From JAHELQ01 sp964491915 (GTDB taxonomy: Bacteria > Acidobacteriota > Aminicenantia > UBA2199): a stretch of 64,000 nt of DNA. The notes beneath the pieces were generated by a model. That model saw only the letters and a list, made by a program, of their open reading frames with translations, searched no databases and was not told where the DNA came from. The stretch covers positions 1 to 64,000 of the forward strand of contig CAZBHS010000003.1 of NCBI GenBank assembly GCA_964491915.1, in the 5' to 3' direction. Both the position numbers and the translations under genes were made by a program. Below are positions 1 through 8,114 of the stretch, one piece after another. The first letter of the stretch is position 1. Each line of letters begins with the position of its first letter.

Positions 1-102
1 TGTCGGGCGACACTGTGCTGACGGATGTGGTTTGCAAACTCAACAGGCATGGAGCGGGCGGTTCGTCACCGATGACATAGATCTCCATGCTTTGGCCCGG
101 CA

Positions 103-1869
103 TCAACTCATACGATCGCGAAAACCAATCGCCACACCGGTTTCGGTTTCGAATCCCAGATCCCCCTTGAACACCAACGTGAAGTTCACATCCACAGCGT
201 TCATGGGGATCGGTTGACTGGAAATATCAAATTTCAACTTGATCCATTCATCGGCAGGAATCCCGGCGACGGCTAGCCTCGTCTCAGGATCCGGCAACGG
301 CTCCGCCACCTGAAAGTGCGGCCGGTCAACAAGCGGCGCCGGAGCATCCGGCATAAACGGATCCCCCGGACATACCCGGTAACGGATCAACAACTTCACC
401 TCACCATTCGTCATCTCCTCGTCCGGCGTCACATTGCGGGCCATGAGCGTAATCTCCTCAAATCCCCGCCCAGGATCCAACGTAAAAGCATACACCCCGT
501 CATCCTTCGCTTCCGCCCCCGGCTCCGCCGGATTCTCCGAAGAGGGCAACGCGATCTCGATCTTCCCCCGAAAAAAATAATCCACCAAAGCAGCCGCATA
601 CCCCACAGCGCGGGGAACCAATTTTTCGGCGTAGTCTTCATGACACATTTCGTCTCTGAAAAATGCATTGCCATAAATAAGCATGTCTGTCATACTATTT
701 TGAATTTGGAAATCACGAATTTCAGATTCTAAATAAATGCAGGATAAAAAATGGTCGATTTGCTCTCCATCCGCAACTTTGGATACATATAGCAGTCGGT
801 CGGTAAAACCATCCTCCGCAGTAATTTCCTGAGGCTGGAGAATGTCTTGCATGAGTTCATTTAGATTGGTGCTGGATACTTTGGGAAAAGGGAATTGATG
901 ACGGCTGGGAACTGAAAAATAATCTTCTGGAGCTGAAAAAATTGTATCTTCGGAAAAAAAATTTGAGTTGGTATATTCAGATAATCCCCAATTGGTGTTG
1001 GTAGTGGGAGTGACTCCATAAAGATATTGATCTGAATCCCAGAGTTTTGCGGTTTGAACATAGTCTTTGCTGAAGAATCGATCGTTTAAATCAATAGTTG
1101 GGAATATTGGATTCAAAGCGAAATTATCAATCATATCTCCATCTTTTCCTGCAAACTCCTCTGTCCATGCTTCAAATTGCAGAGAACCATATTTCTGGCC
1201 CGGAGGATGTGCGTCATTCCTGACATGTTCAGGCACAGCCATATCTTCTAGTAAGTGCATTTGATGACCTAATCCTGTGAAAGTGGAGATAAAATTAAAT
1301 GTCCGCCACTCATTGGAACCATTGCTGTCCGAAGGTGTTGTGAGAGCGCTGTAATAATATCTTCGGACCTGTTGCCAGGAATTGTCTCCTCCCGGAAATT
1401 CTTCTTGATTATTTTCACCGAGGTTTTGAGACCACAGAATCGAAGAATCACCGGTCGCATGATATGGGATTACTTTCTTCACTAACACCCAATCATCTAG
1501 GCCGGCAGAAGAATAATCTCGCAGAGGAGTATGAAAATGGTTGTCAAAGCGACGGCCACTCACTGGAATTTCCCCACCCAATATCCAATTTGCGCTATCC
1601 TCTCGAACGGCTCCATACCTCATCCAGCTCAACACCATTTGGTTATTTGTGATACTGAACCAGGATAGATAAGGTAATGCCAATGTCTCGTGATTCAGTC
1701 CTTTATCCAGATTTAGCCTTAACATCAGATCTCCCTTTTTCAATTGAGAATTCTCTGCAGCTCGGCGTGTGAGTCTCATATGTGTTTTATCCTGCCAGGC
1801 CATTGTCCTAACCGTGCTAAAAAAAAATATTATTGTAAAGAGAAGAAATATTTTTCGTTGTGCTGTCAT
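103..1869 (-). CDS. Secreted zinc-dependent phospholipase C / S1-P1 nuclease-like protein
   Basis: 588 aa. A hydrophobic signal peptide (residues 7-20) ends at Thr-Met-Ala, so the mature chain would begin at Trp25. In the zinc phospholipase C and S1/P1 nuclease fold the mature N-terminal Trp is itself a zinc ligand, and a His follows at +5, as here (Trp25, His30). A second cluster, His205-x3-Asp209-x5-His215 followed by Arg-Asn-Asp and a Phe-Glu-x-Trp segment, matches the rest of the metal-site pattern of this family. The C-terminal 150 residues look like a separate beta-rich domain of unknown role. Substrate (phospholipid or nucleic acid) cannot be told from sequence. The start has an AAAGGAGG site that overlaps the tail of the upstream 173-aa membrane gene; the 4-base gap indicates an operon. 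Family level is fairly secure; exact activity is inference. Confidence 0.72.
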   Translation of the reverse strand: MTAQRKIFLLFTIIFFFSTVRTMAWQDKTHMRLTRRAAENSQLKKGDLMLRLNLDKGLNHETLALPYLSWFSITNNQMVLSWMRYGAVREDSANWILGGEIPVSGRRFDNHFHTPLRDYSSAGLDDWVLVKKVIPYHATGDSSILWSQNLGENNQEEFPGGDNSWQQVRRYYYSALTTPSDSNGSNEWRTFNFISTFTGLGHQMHLLEDMAVPEHVRNDAHPPGQKYGSLQFEAWTEEFAGKDGDMIDNFALNPIFPTIDLNDRFFSKDYVQTAKLWDSDQYLYGVTPTTNTNWGLSEYTNSNFFSEDTIFSAPEDYFSVPSRHQFPFPKVSSTNLNELMQDILQPQEITAEDGFTDRLLYVSKVADGEQIDHFLSCIYLESEIRDFQIQNSMTDMLIYGNAFFRDEMCHEDYAEKLVPRAVGYAAALVDYFFRGKIEIALPSSENPAEPGAEAKDDGVYAFTLDPGRGFEEITLMARNVTPDEEMTNGEVKLLIRYRVCPGDPFMPDAPAPLVDRPHFQVAEPLPDPETRLAVAGIPADEWIKLKFDISSQPIPMNAVDVNFTLVFKGDLGFETETGVAIGFRDRMS

Positions 1870-1873
1870 GTTT

Positions 1874-2395
1874 CTAATCCTCCTTTCTTTGTTTCCTGGT
1901 TTCCTTGATCACAGTGTAGAGGCTGATTGTGATTGAAAAGATCATCTCCCAAACCGCAAACCCCACCAGCATCATTCCGTATAGTCCATGCGAGTGCCCC
2001 TCATAATGGTGCAAGGTAGGGTAGTTAGGAATTAAAATTACAACTAGAAGTAGATAGATGCTGAAACTCCAGATTCCCAAAAGTAGGGTAATAAAAAGGG
2101 ATATCCATATAGATTTTTCTGATACAGTCGCCATCATTAGTCTCCGTGAGATGAGCAAGACTGCTAATGCCGCGATTAATAATGGCACAGCCGGGAATCC
2201 GTAGAAAAAATTCTTGTAAGAAAGGGCGAGAAGGCAGGATAGGATTGTCAGGGCTGTCAGCCACGTAGCTTTCGAGTTTAGAATTTTTCTAAAGTTTTCC
2301 TTGAATGAAGTGGTCAGGGTGCGAATTAGAACACCAATCCCGAATAGTAGCCCAAGTGAAGAGATTATAATTAATGTCCATTCTATCGGATGCAT
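1874..2395 (-). CDS. Hypothetical multi-pass membrane protein
   Basis: 173 aa with about five hydrophobic segments (roughly residues 6-26, 45-60, 67-85, 97-123 and 138-160) and a charged C-terminus ending in Lys/Arg/Glu. I do not recognise a family. A His-rich loop (His-His-Tyr-Glu-Gly-His-Ser-His, about residues 128-135) lies between the last two membrane segments and might bind metal; that is speculation. It is the first gene of a two-gene operon with the secreted zinc phospholipase/nuclease-like protein, whose ribosome site lies at this gene's end. A weak AAGGA site precedes the ATG. It may assist export or give immunity to the secreted partner, but nothing in the sequence proves this. Confidence 0.6.
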   Translation of the reverse strand: MHPIEWTLIIISSLGLLFGIGVLIRTLTTSFKENFRKILNSKATWLTALTILSCLLALSYKNFFYGFPAVPLLIAALAVLLISRRLMMATVSEKSIWISLFITLLLGIWSFSIYLLLVVILIPNYPTLHHYEGHSHGLYGMMLVGFAVWEMIFSITISLYTVIKETRKQRKED

Positions 2396-2451
2396 TTTTT
2401 TGTCCTTATTTTGTTCATTTTATTGTCCTCAAAAGCTGAGAATCTTCCGGC

Positions 2452-3777
2452 TCAACCGCTGACATGCCGCAAATAATAGGAACGGATATTCCCTTTGCTG
2501 GCCAAATAAAGGGGGATGTTCATGATGGTTATCGAATCGTCTATCACTATTTTTTGAAGCGGAGCCGCGGATACCACGACGCCGAATGTTTGTCCCGTTA
2601 GCTTCAAGTAGTGGAGTACGTTTTTATAGTGTTTGCTTTTTAAGGTGAGTGCGGCTTTGCATTCAATGGGGATCTTGGCGTTGTGTTCGGGAACATCCAG
2701 CACGACGTCCACCTCTATGTCCGAATTTTTCCCTTTTTTCCATGTTCCGATTTCATGTCGAACCGGTTCTCCGGCCATCAAGCCGATAATTAAAGAGTTT
2801 TCAAACAGCCCGCCCAATGGAATCCTCAACAACGGAACAATGGTTTCTAGAACTGAAACCGCCGGCAAAGCCAGAGTCCGCTTACGGTTGACAACCCCTA
2901 TGTCGTGGAGATATCTTTTGGGCAAATACGAAGAATGCTGGGGGTCCAGCGAATGGGGAGTCACCTCCAGCACCAGGTGCCAACCGATTAAGGCGTCGAT
3001 GATTTTTTTCGCTTTGTATTTTGTTGTGTCGAAGTGGGTCAATTTCGACGGGCTGCCGATATGATTGGCCACTCCCCGGATAACCTCCCGAAACAACCCG
3101 GGATTCTCCGACTCCTTTCTCTGGAAGTCCTCTTCGAGACTGGCCATGATTTCATCAATCACTTCATAGTACGGATATTTATTTTGATAAGCGATGACCG
3201 CCTCGGGATACCCTCCCACCAGCATATATTTATCCAATTTTTCCAACAAAAGCTGGTGACGCGAAGGAGCGACCTCTTCCGGCGCGGATCTGAGAAAATC
3301 CGCCAATTCTTCCCCATCTGTGTATTCGATAAATTCTGAAAAATTGAAACAAAACACAGTCAAACTACGGGTTCTACCGACTGGTATCCGAATCTCTTCA
3401 GAAAAAAAACGGTTCATCGACGAGCCGGTGAGAATGATCTTCACCTCCGGCCAATCTTCCTTGAAAGACTTGACATAGTGGCTCAACTGCCGGCTCTCCT
3501 GGGCTTCATCCAGAAACAGAATGGAGTTTTTTTTTACCCCATATTGATCGGTCATCAAGGTCTGAAAGTCTTTAAAGTCAACCGTCTTATCGATCTGACG
3601 CCGCAATTCACTGTTTTTCTCAAGATCATAGGCGACAAAGGGCCGATCCTGGCTCGTCAATACCCGGTTTAGCAAATACGATTTGCCCACCTGCCGGGCT
3701 CCTTCCACCATGATGACATTTTGGCTATTGGGATCCGCCAACATTGTTTTGAGTTTTCCCTCGATTTCCCTTTTCAT
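2452..3777 (-). CDS. AAA ATPase with C-terminal DUF4143 / nuclease-like domain
   Basis: 441 aa. The N-terminal AAA module has a Walker A of the form Gly-Ala-Arg-Gln-Val-Gly-Lys-Ser (about residues 26-33), a Walker B ending Leu-Asp-Glu-Ala (about residues 88-91) and a sensor-1 Leu-Thr-Gly-Ser. The C-terminal third has the DUF4143 pattern, including an Asp-Val-Val...Ile-Glu-Cys-Lys segment like the PD-(D/E)xK nuclease core. This family is widespread in anaerobes and archaea, its job is largely unknown, and it often sits in defence or toxin islands. The ATG has no ribosome site; a promoter (TTGACA at 3807-3812 and TTAAAT at 3785-3790, minus strand, 16-bp spacer) ends 7 bases before it, so the transcript is probably leaderless. 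Paired palindromes overlap that promoter. A second, only distantly similar member is at 10530-11702. Confidence 0.85.
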   Translation of the reverse strand: MKREIEGKLKTMLADPNSQNVIMVEGARQVGKSYLLNRVLTSQDRPFVAYDLEKNSELRRQIDKTVDFKDFQTLMTDQYGVKKNSILFLDEAQESRQLSHYVKSFKEDWPEVKIILTGSSMNRFFSEEIRIPVGRTRSLTVFCFNFSEFIEYTDGEELADFLRSAPEEVAPSRHQLLLEKLDKYMLVGGYPEAVIAYQNKYPYYEVIDEIMASLEEDFQRKESENPGLFREVIRGVANHIGSPSKLTHFDTTKYKAKKIIDALIGWHLVLEVTPHSLDPQHSSYLPKRYLHDIGVVNRKRTLALPAVSVLETIVPLLRIPLGGLFENSLIIGLMAGEPVRHEIGTWKKGKNSDIEVDVVLDVPEHNAKIPIECKAALTLKSKHYKNVLHYLKLTGQTFGVVVSAAPLQKIVIDDSITIMNIPLYLASKGNIRSYYLRHVSG

Positions 3778-3784
3778 AAAATCT

Positions 3785-3846
3785 ATTTAACAAAAACTGC
3801 CCTTTTTGTCAAATGGATTTAACAAAAAAGGAGGTTTTTGTTAAAT
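3785..3846 (-). promoter_or_regulatory. Twin 30-bp palindromes over the AAA ATPase promoter
   Basis: Two palindromes lie 2 bp apart. Each has 12-base arms (ATTTAACAAAAA and its complement) around a 6-base centre: 3785-3814 (one mismatch) and 3817-3846 (perfect). Centres are at 3799.5 and 3831.5, exactly 32 bp apart, or about three helical turns. The minus-strand promoter -35 (3807-3812) and -10 (3785-3790) lie inside the first palindrome, so a bound protein would block transcription of the AAA ATPase gene. The block fills the whole gap to the upstream gene's stop codon at 3847. Role as an operator is inference. Confidence 0.7.
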
Positions 3847-4143
3847 TTAGTCCGAGGGGGGGATGCGTTTGGTGATGTAGATCACTCGGATGAGTTCTAC
3901 AATGATGAAGAGGGCGATGGCGGTCAACAGCATTTTGAGGTCGTAGATCACATTGAAGATGTAGAGGATGATGGTCAAGAAGATCGAGATGGACAGCCGA
4001 ATCAAGATGCGGAACTTCTCGGCTTTGCTCAAGGCCAGTAAACCTTTGCCCGGAGTGTTTTTTTCAACGTCTTCCTGCAAAATTTGCTTCAATTCCTTTA
4101 ACGATTCACTCTGGTCGATCTTGTGTTTTTTTCTCGGTGACAT
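3847..4143 (-). CDS. Small hypothetical membrane protein, two transmembrane segments
   Basis: 98 aa. The N-terminal half is polar and helical (Lys/Glu-rich, Leu-Lys-Glu-Leu-Lys-Gln repeats), followed by two adjacent hydrophobic helices (about residues 50-67 and 70-88) and a short charged tail. No family is recognised. The ATG is preceded by an AGAGG site. It is transcribed away from the toxin-antitoxin operon and its stop codon abuts the twin palindromes of the next minus-strand gene. Membership in one operon with that ATPase is unlikely because the ATPase has its own promoter in the gap. Confidence 0.55.
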   Translation of the reverse strand: MSPRKKHKIDQSESLKELKQILQEDVEKNTPGKGLLALSKAEKFRILIRLSISIFLTIILYIFNVIYDLKMLLTAIALFIIVELIRVIYITKRIPPSD

Positions 4144-4293
4144 TGTATATTTACCTCTTTTCTACGCGTTTTGTTCAAAACGATCAATCCAAAATCTCAC
4201 CATGACAATCTTAATTAATATCACAATTCCAACGGGAAATCAATCGGCAGACAGGCTTCAAACTGAACTCCAGGATAAAAATAAAAAACCAAT

Positions 4294-4345
4294 TTGACAA
4301 AAAATATTACGGGATATATACTAGAGGTATATGCTTTTAGTATAT
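4294..4345 (+). promoter_or_regulatory. Toxin-antitoxin promoter with repeated half-sites
   Basis: TTGACA at 4294-4299 and TATACT at 4317-4322 with a 17-bp spacer form a near-consensus sigma-70 promoter. Three related half-sites overlap and follow the -10: ATATAC (4316-4321), its inverted copy GTATAT (4327-4332), and TAGTATAT (4338-4345), which also pairs with TATACTA at 4317-4323. Ribbon-helix-helix antitoxins bind such arrays and repress their own operon, so this is the likely autoregulatory operator. The ribosome site GGAGGG follows directly at 4348-4353. Confidence 0.7.
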
Positions 4346-4356
4346 CTGGAGGGTGT

Positions 4357-4596
4357 ATGACAAAAGCGATATCTTTGAAGTTGAATGACGAGGTTTATGA
4401 GGAGATCGAGGAGATTTTAAAGACCATGCATGTCTCCAGGAACTCCTATATCAACGAAGCTCTGGCGCATTACAATAGAGAGAACAAGCGCAAGCTCCTC
4501 AAGCGGCAATTGGAGTTCGAGAGCAAGTTGGTGCGTGAGAATTCCATGTCGGTCCTTCGGGATTTCGAAAACATGGAGGAGCCGCCGGTCGAATGA
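4357..4596 (+). CDS. Ribbon-helix-helix (CopG/MazE-type) antitoxin
   Basis: 79 aa. The first residues (Thr-Lys-Ala-Ile-Ser-Leu-Lys-Leu) form the beta-strand of a ribbon-helix-helix DNA-binding fold, followed by two helices with the typical Ser-Arg-Asn-Ser-Tyr-Ile-Asn-Glu-Ala turn. The C-terminal part is a charged helix and an acidic tail that would wrap the toxin. The start at 4357 is chosen because GGAGGG lies 3 bases upstream; a longer reading frame upstream would start inside the -35 box. The stop overlaps the toxin start (ATGA), so the two are translationally coupled. It should neutralise the downstream MazF-like ribonuclease and repress the operon. Confidence 0.85.
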   Translation: MTKAISLKLNDEVYEEIEEILKTMHVSRNSYINEALAHYNRENKRKLLKRQLEFESKLVRENSMSVLRDFENMEEPPVE

Positions 4597-4934
4597 ACAT
4601 CAAAAAATACAACGTCTACCTGGCGGACTTAAGCCCCCGCTTTGGCTCCGAGCCGGGAAAGACACGACCGGTCGTCGTCGTTCAAACCGATCTCCTAAAC
4701 GAGGTCCACCCCTCCACCATCATCCTGCCCATCACTTCGAATGTCTTCCCCCGCAGCACAGTCCTCAGGATCCACCTCAAGGCCGGAGAAGCGAATCTCG
4801 ACAAAGACTCGGACATCATGGTGGACCAAATCCGCGCCATCGACAACCGCCGTTTCCTCAAACACATCGGCCAACTGAACGACAAAACCCGCCGCCAACT
4901 AGACGAGAACCTAATCCTCCTCCTCTCGGAATAG
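4593..4934 (+). CDS. mazF: MazF/PemK-type endoribonuclease toxin
   Basis: 113 aa, the usual length for MazF. Hallmarks are visible: the N-terminal Tyr-x-Ala-Asp-Leu-Ser-Pro segment, Gly-Ser-Glu-Pro-Gly-Lys-x-Arg-Pro-Val-Val-Val-Val (about residues 18-30), the Ile-Leu-Pro-Ile-Thr-Ser strand, and the Asp-Gln-Ile-Arg-Ala-Ile-Asp motif near residue 78. MazF toxins cut mRNA at short motifs and slow growth until the antitoxin is restored. It overlaps the antitoxin gene by 4 bases. The following 277 bases up to 5212 are A+T-rich and show no gene; the next gene has its own strong AAAGGAGG site. The pair sits between defence-like ATPases, a typical place for such modules. Confidence 0.92.
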   Translation: MNIKKYNVYLADLSPRFGSEPGKTRPVVVVQTDLLNEVHPSTIILPITSNVFPRSTVLRIHLKAGEANLDKDSDIMVDQIRAIDNRRFLKHIGQLNDKTRRQLDENLILLLSE

Positions 4935-5211
4935 CGTCTTCTTTAATGGTTGACATTGCACAAAGTAAAATAGGGTTTCTTTTTAGAGAGAGATGATAAA
5001 AAAAATTAATTTTCTTTTCTATGGGCTTGTTATTTATTTGTGGTTGTGGTAATTTTTTTTCGATCTTCCGAATCAAATTAATTTTAGATGGACTATAAAG
5101 GGTCCTTGTATAAATAATTCAATAATCTCTTTAGATGATTATTAGGAATGTGAAACTAGAATAACAAGGCATTTTTAGCTTGGTTAAAATGAATCTAAAG
5201 GAGGCTTATCA

Positions 5212-8073
5212 ATGAAAACTACCGAAATACTAGAGCATTATACTGATTCTTCACTCGACAAAATATCGACAGATAAAATGGATGAGGCTGTCAACTTGAG
5301 ATTACCACGCAGTGTTGTAATCCAGGAAGTCTCAGAAGCGTTAAATTCACTGACATATGTTGGGAAAGTCCTTGCTCCGGCCAAACCTCCAACGTATTCG
5401 TTTTTAAAACTTCTTCTTGAATCGCATGATTATACTCGCTCGATTGAGGGATTCCAGGAAAAAGTAATTGCTGATACAAATGAGATGATGACGAGGGCGG
5501 AGTCAGGCAAAGGGTTGCCGGATGAAAAAGATTATAAAATTTATTTAAAAGTTCTCAAGACTGCGTGGGAAGATGATGTCGTTGAACGAAGTGAAGCGTT
5601 GCTGTTACAATCTCTTCGGGAAGAACTTGGTATTTGGACTAGAGAGCATCTTCTGCTTGAGCATCACCCAGAAATCAATCCCAATGCCAATTTGCTAAGT
5701 GCTTATATTGATGCCCGTAATCACTTACTAGTAACAGGTTTGGTCCTAGTACATGAAGATAATTACCTGTTGTCTGATGAAGTTGCTTTACATCTCAAAC
5801 AAGCATGGGGTATTGAATTAACGGATGATACTTACTTGCGGCTTCTCACTCATTTTCAAAAGCCGCAATTACAACATGTGTTAGAGAAAAGTAAATTACC
5901 CACAAGTGGAAATAAGGATGAATTGATTCAACGGATATTAAACGCATTGGTTCCTCCAGGAGTGGTACTTGAGCATTTGCATATTGACGAGTTGAGGGAT
6001 TTGGCACGAGATACAAAAGCTCAAGTCAGTGGCCTAAAAGCTGAAGTGATCGGCAATTTAATTGATTTTTTTGATAAAAATAAAGATCTGGAAGATAGGG
6101 ATGTCCAAAAGCCGGAAAAAACTGTGCCAGAAGAACCGGAAGAGAGAGAGCTCAAACCGGAAATTTTGCCACTATTTTTGCAGAAATTTTCGAATGATCA
6201 TTTATATGATATCTTGTCGGCAAGTAATTTGAAAACGAGTGGTACAAAAGATATAAAAATTCTCCAACTGGTCAATAGTATTTATTCCGAACGCTCGATG
6301 CTCAATCGTTTGAGAAGAATTGAGCTTTATAATATATGCAAGAAGTTCGGAATCCAGGTTTCCGGAGTTAAAAAAGAGTTAGTTGACCGCCTTATTGAAT
6401 GGGGACAAATGAATTTCATAGAAACACATACTCGAGCTGAGTTAGGAGAATTGAATAATATTCAGGATTCTGATCCTACAATGAGTGATATAAATGAAAT
6501 TCCAAAACTTGAACAGTTGGATGTCCCAAATATTACGCCTGCACCAGTATCAGGTCTCGATGATATCAAAAGAAGTTATCCTGATCTCGATTTGGATGAG
6601 CAGGTAATTCTAGCTTTGATCAAAGAGACAAAGTCGCTTACTGAGCATGATATTGAACGGGCTTCCAGCCATCATGGTTTTGAGTGGTTTTTGACCAAGG
6701 CGCATATGGCTGAAATGGTTGCCAAATTAAAAAAAGCTGATTCTTTGCCTATCCGGGTGAGAAGTGTCAAGAGTATTAATATTTATGAATGGGTTGGGAA
6801 CAGGAAAGATGCCCCTGGAGATTTAGATTTGCAGTCGGCCCGGGATGTGATAGATGCCCTACGGCATGGCGTAGTGCCCGAAAACAATCTCGACCGTTTG
6901 ATGGTAGGGCAAGATATTGCTCGTGAACATTTGAAAGATTTATTAGTGGAAATCAGTCACTTAAAATCGGCATTCAAGTTCATTCGTGGTCCGTATGGCG
7001 CTGGAAAATCCTTCTTATGCTCATGGCTCCGTCAGTATGCGCTTGACAATGAATACGTTGTATCATTGATAAACATTAGCGCTGATCAACCTTTATCTGA
7101 CTTACCTTTGTTCTATTCGGGAATAATAAATGGTATCCGCACTATTGAGAAACGGGATTCCAGTGCGTTGACAGATGTTCTAGAATCCTGGTTGTTGGCC
7201 AGTCATAAAAAAACCGCTAAAATTGAAGGATTGAATCCTTTCGATAAAGAATCTAAGCGAGATTTAATCCCTCTCGTAAAGGCAAAAATAGAATCTGAAC
7301 TGGCTGATATAGGAAATTGTGAACCTTGTTACTCCGTAGCTATCAATGCCTTCTACGAGGCGCGAATGACCGGGGATCACGCAACAGCCTCAAATGTGGT
7401 TGCCTGGCTCAGCGGAAGTCGTTCAATCTCGACAAAAGTGTTAAATGATATTGGAATCCGGGGATACCTCGAGGCCAACCAGGTATTTCCAAGAATTCGA
7501 GCTCTACTGAAACTGATTAGCGAAAGCAGATTTAATGGATTTCTTTGTATGGTCGATGAATTGGAGCTGATTAGAAAGTTCCCCCATACCCGGCAAAGGG
7601 AACAAGCTCTTGAAACTCTGCGCTTGCTCATTGACGAGACCGGAAAAAATGATCTTCCCGGCTGCTTATTGATTTTTACTGGAACTGATACATTTTTTGA
7701 TGATGAACGGGCGGGGCTCAGGAGTTATGAAGCTCTTCATAACCGGGTTGCGCAGCCAATCGCCCTGGGCGGAAAGGTAAGCGTCCGGCAGCCGGTCATC
7801 AGGCTTGAAGGGCTGAATCGCGAGAGACTCATGAGTGTAGTGAAGAAGGTTAGGGATATCCATGGGATGGCCTATGATTGGGATTCTCAAGAGAAGCTCT
7901 CCGATAGTTTTCTTGAAAAGTTGATTTTGGAGTGGACTTCATTTGAGGATGAAAGCGTCAGCCGGAGGCCTAGGCCGGTTTTGAGAGAATTCATTCATAT
8001 CCTTGATTTGTGTGAAGAAAACCCAAGTGTGAGTCAGGACGATCTTCTGCGATCTACCTCTGAGACGTTCTAA
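5212..8073 (+). CDS. BrxD-like P-loop ATPase with N-terminal SAP-repeat extension
   Basis: 953 aa. The C-terminal half (about 540-953) is a BrxD/DUF2791-type P-loop ATPase: Walker A Gly-Pro-Tyr-Gly-Ala-Gly-Lys-Ser at 593-600, Walker B Met-Val-Asp-Glu at 780-783, then Thr-Gly-Thr-Asp and the Arg-Val-Ala-Gln-Pro segment. The N-terminal half is not part of ordinary BrxD. It has a helical TerB-like region (about 115-165) and four SAP-like helix-turn-helix repeats (about 213-250, 253-290, 321-360, 363-400), each with a Val/Thr-Ser-Gly-x-Lys turn, a fold that commonly binds DNA. In BREX phage-defence loci brxD is adjacent to the helicase gene brxHI, as here. No PglX, PglZ or BrxC gene is present in the window. 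Codon use and base composition are visibly A+T-rich compared with the NRPS genes, which suggests transfer. Confidence 0.8.
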   Translation: MKTTEILEHYTDSSLDKISTDKMDEAVNLRLPRSVVIQEVSEALNSLTYVGKVLAPAKPPTYSFLKLLLESHDYTRSIEGFQEKVIADTNEMMTRAESGKGLPDEKDYKIYLKVLKTAWEDDVVERSEALLLQSLREELGIWTREHLLLEHHPEINPNANLLSAYIDARNHLLVTGLVLVHEDNYLLSDEVALHLKQAWGIELTDDTYLRLLTHFQKPQLQHVLEKSKLPTSGNKDELIQRILNALVPPGVVLEHLHIDELRDLARDTKAQVSGLKAEVIGNLIDFFDKNKDLEDRDVQKPEKTVPEEPEERELKPEILPLFLQKFSNDHLYDILSASNLKTSGTKDIKILQLVNSIYSERSMLNRLRRIELYNICKKFGIQVSGVKKELVDRLIEWGQMNFIETHTRAELGELNNIQDSDPTMSDINEIPKLEQLDVPNITPAPVSGLDDIKRSYPDLDLDEQVILALIKETKSLTEHDIERASSHHGFEWFLTKAHMAEMVAKLKKADSLPIRVRSVKSINIYEWVGNRKDAPGDLDLQSARDVIDALRHGVVPENNLDRLMVGQDIAREHLKDLLVEISHLKSAFKFIRGPYGAGKSFLCSWLRQYALDNEYVVSLINISADQPLSDLPLFYSGIINGIRTIEKRDSSALTDVLESWLLASHKKTAKIEGLNPFDKESKRDLIPLVKAKIESELADIGNCEPCYSVAINAFYEARMTGDHATASNVVAWLSGSRSISTKVLNDIGIRGYLEANQVFPRIRALLKLISESRFNGFLCMVDELELIRKFPHTRQREQALETLRLLIDETGKNDLPGCLLIFTGTDTFFDDERAGLRSYEALHNRVAQPIALGGKVSVRQPVIRLEGLNRERLMSVVKKVRDIHGMAYDWDSQEKLSDSFLEKLILEWTSFEDESVSRRPRPVLREFIHILDLCEENPSVSQDDLLRSTSETF

Positions 8074-8114
8074 TTCGCAGTGCATCAATTTTGATGTACT
8101 TAAAGGAGCCTGAA

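Noticed and set aside
4430..4996. 188-codon plus-strand frame across the toxin-antitoxin genes
   Set aside because: It overlaps both real genes out of frame and has Arg/Pro/Ser-rich shadow composition.
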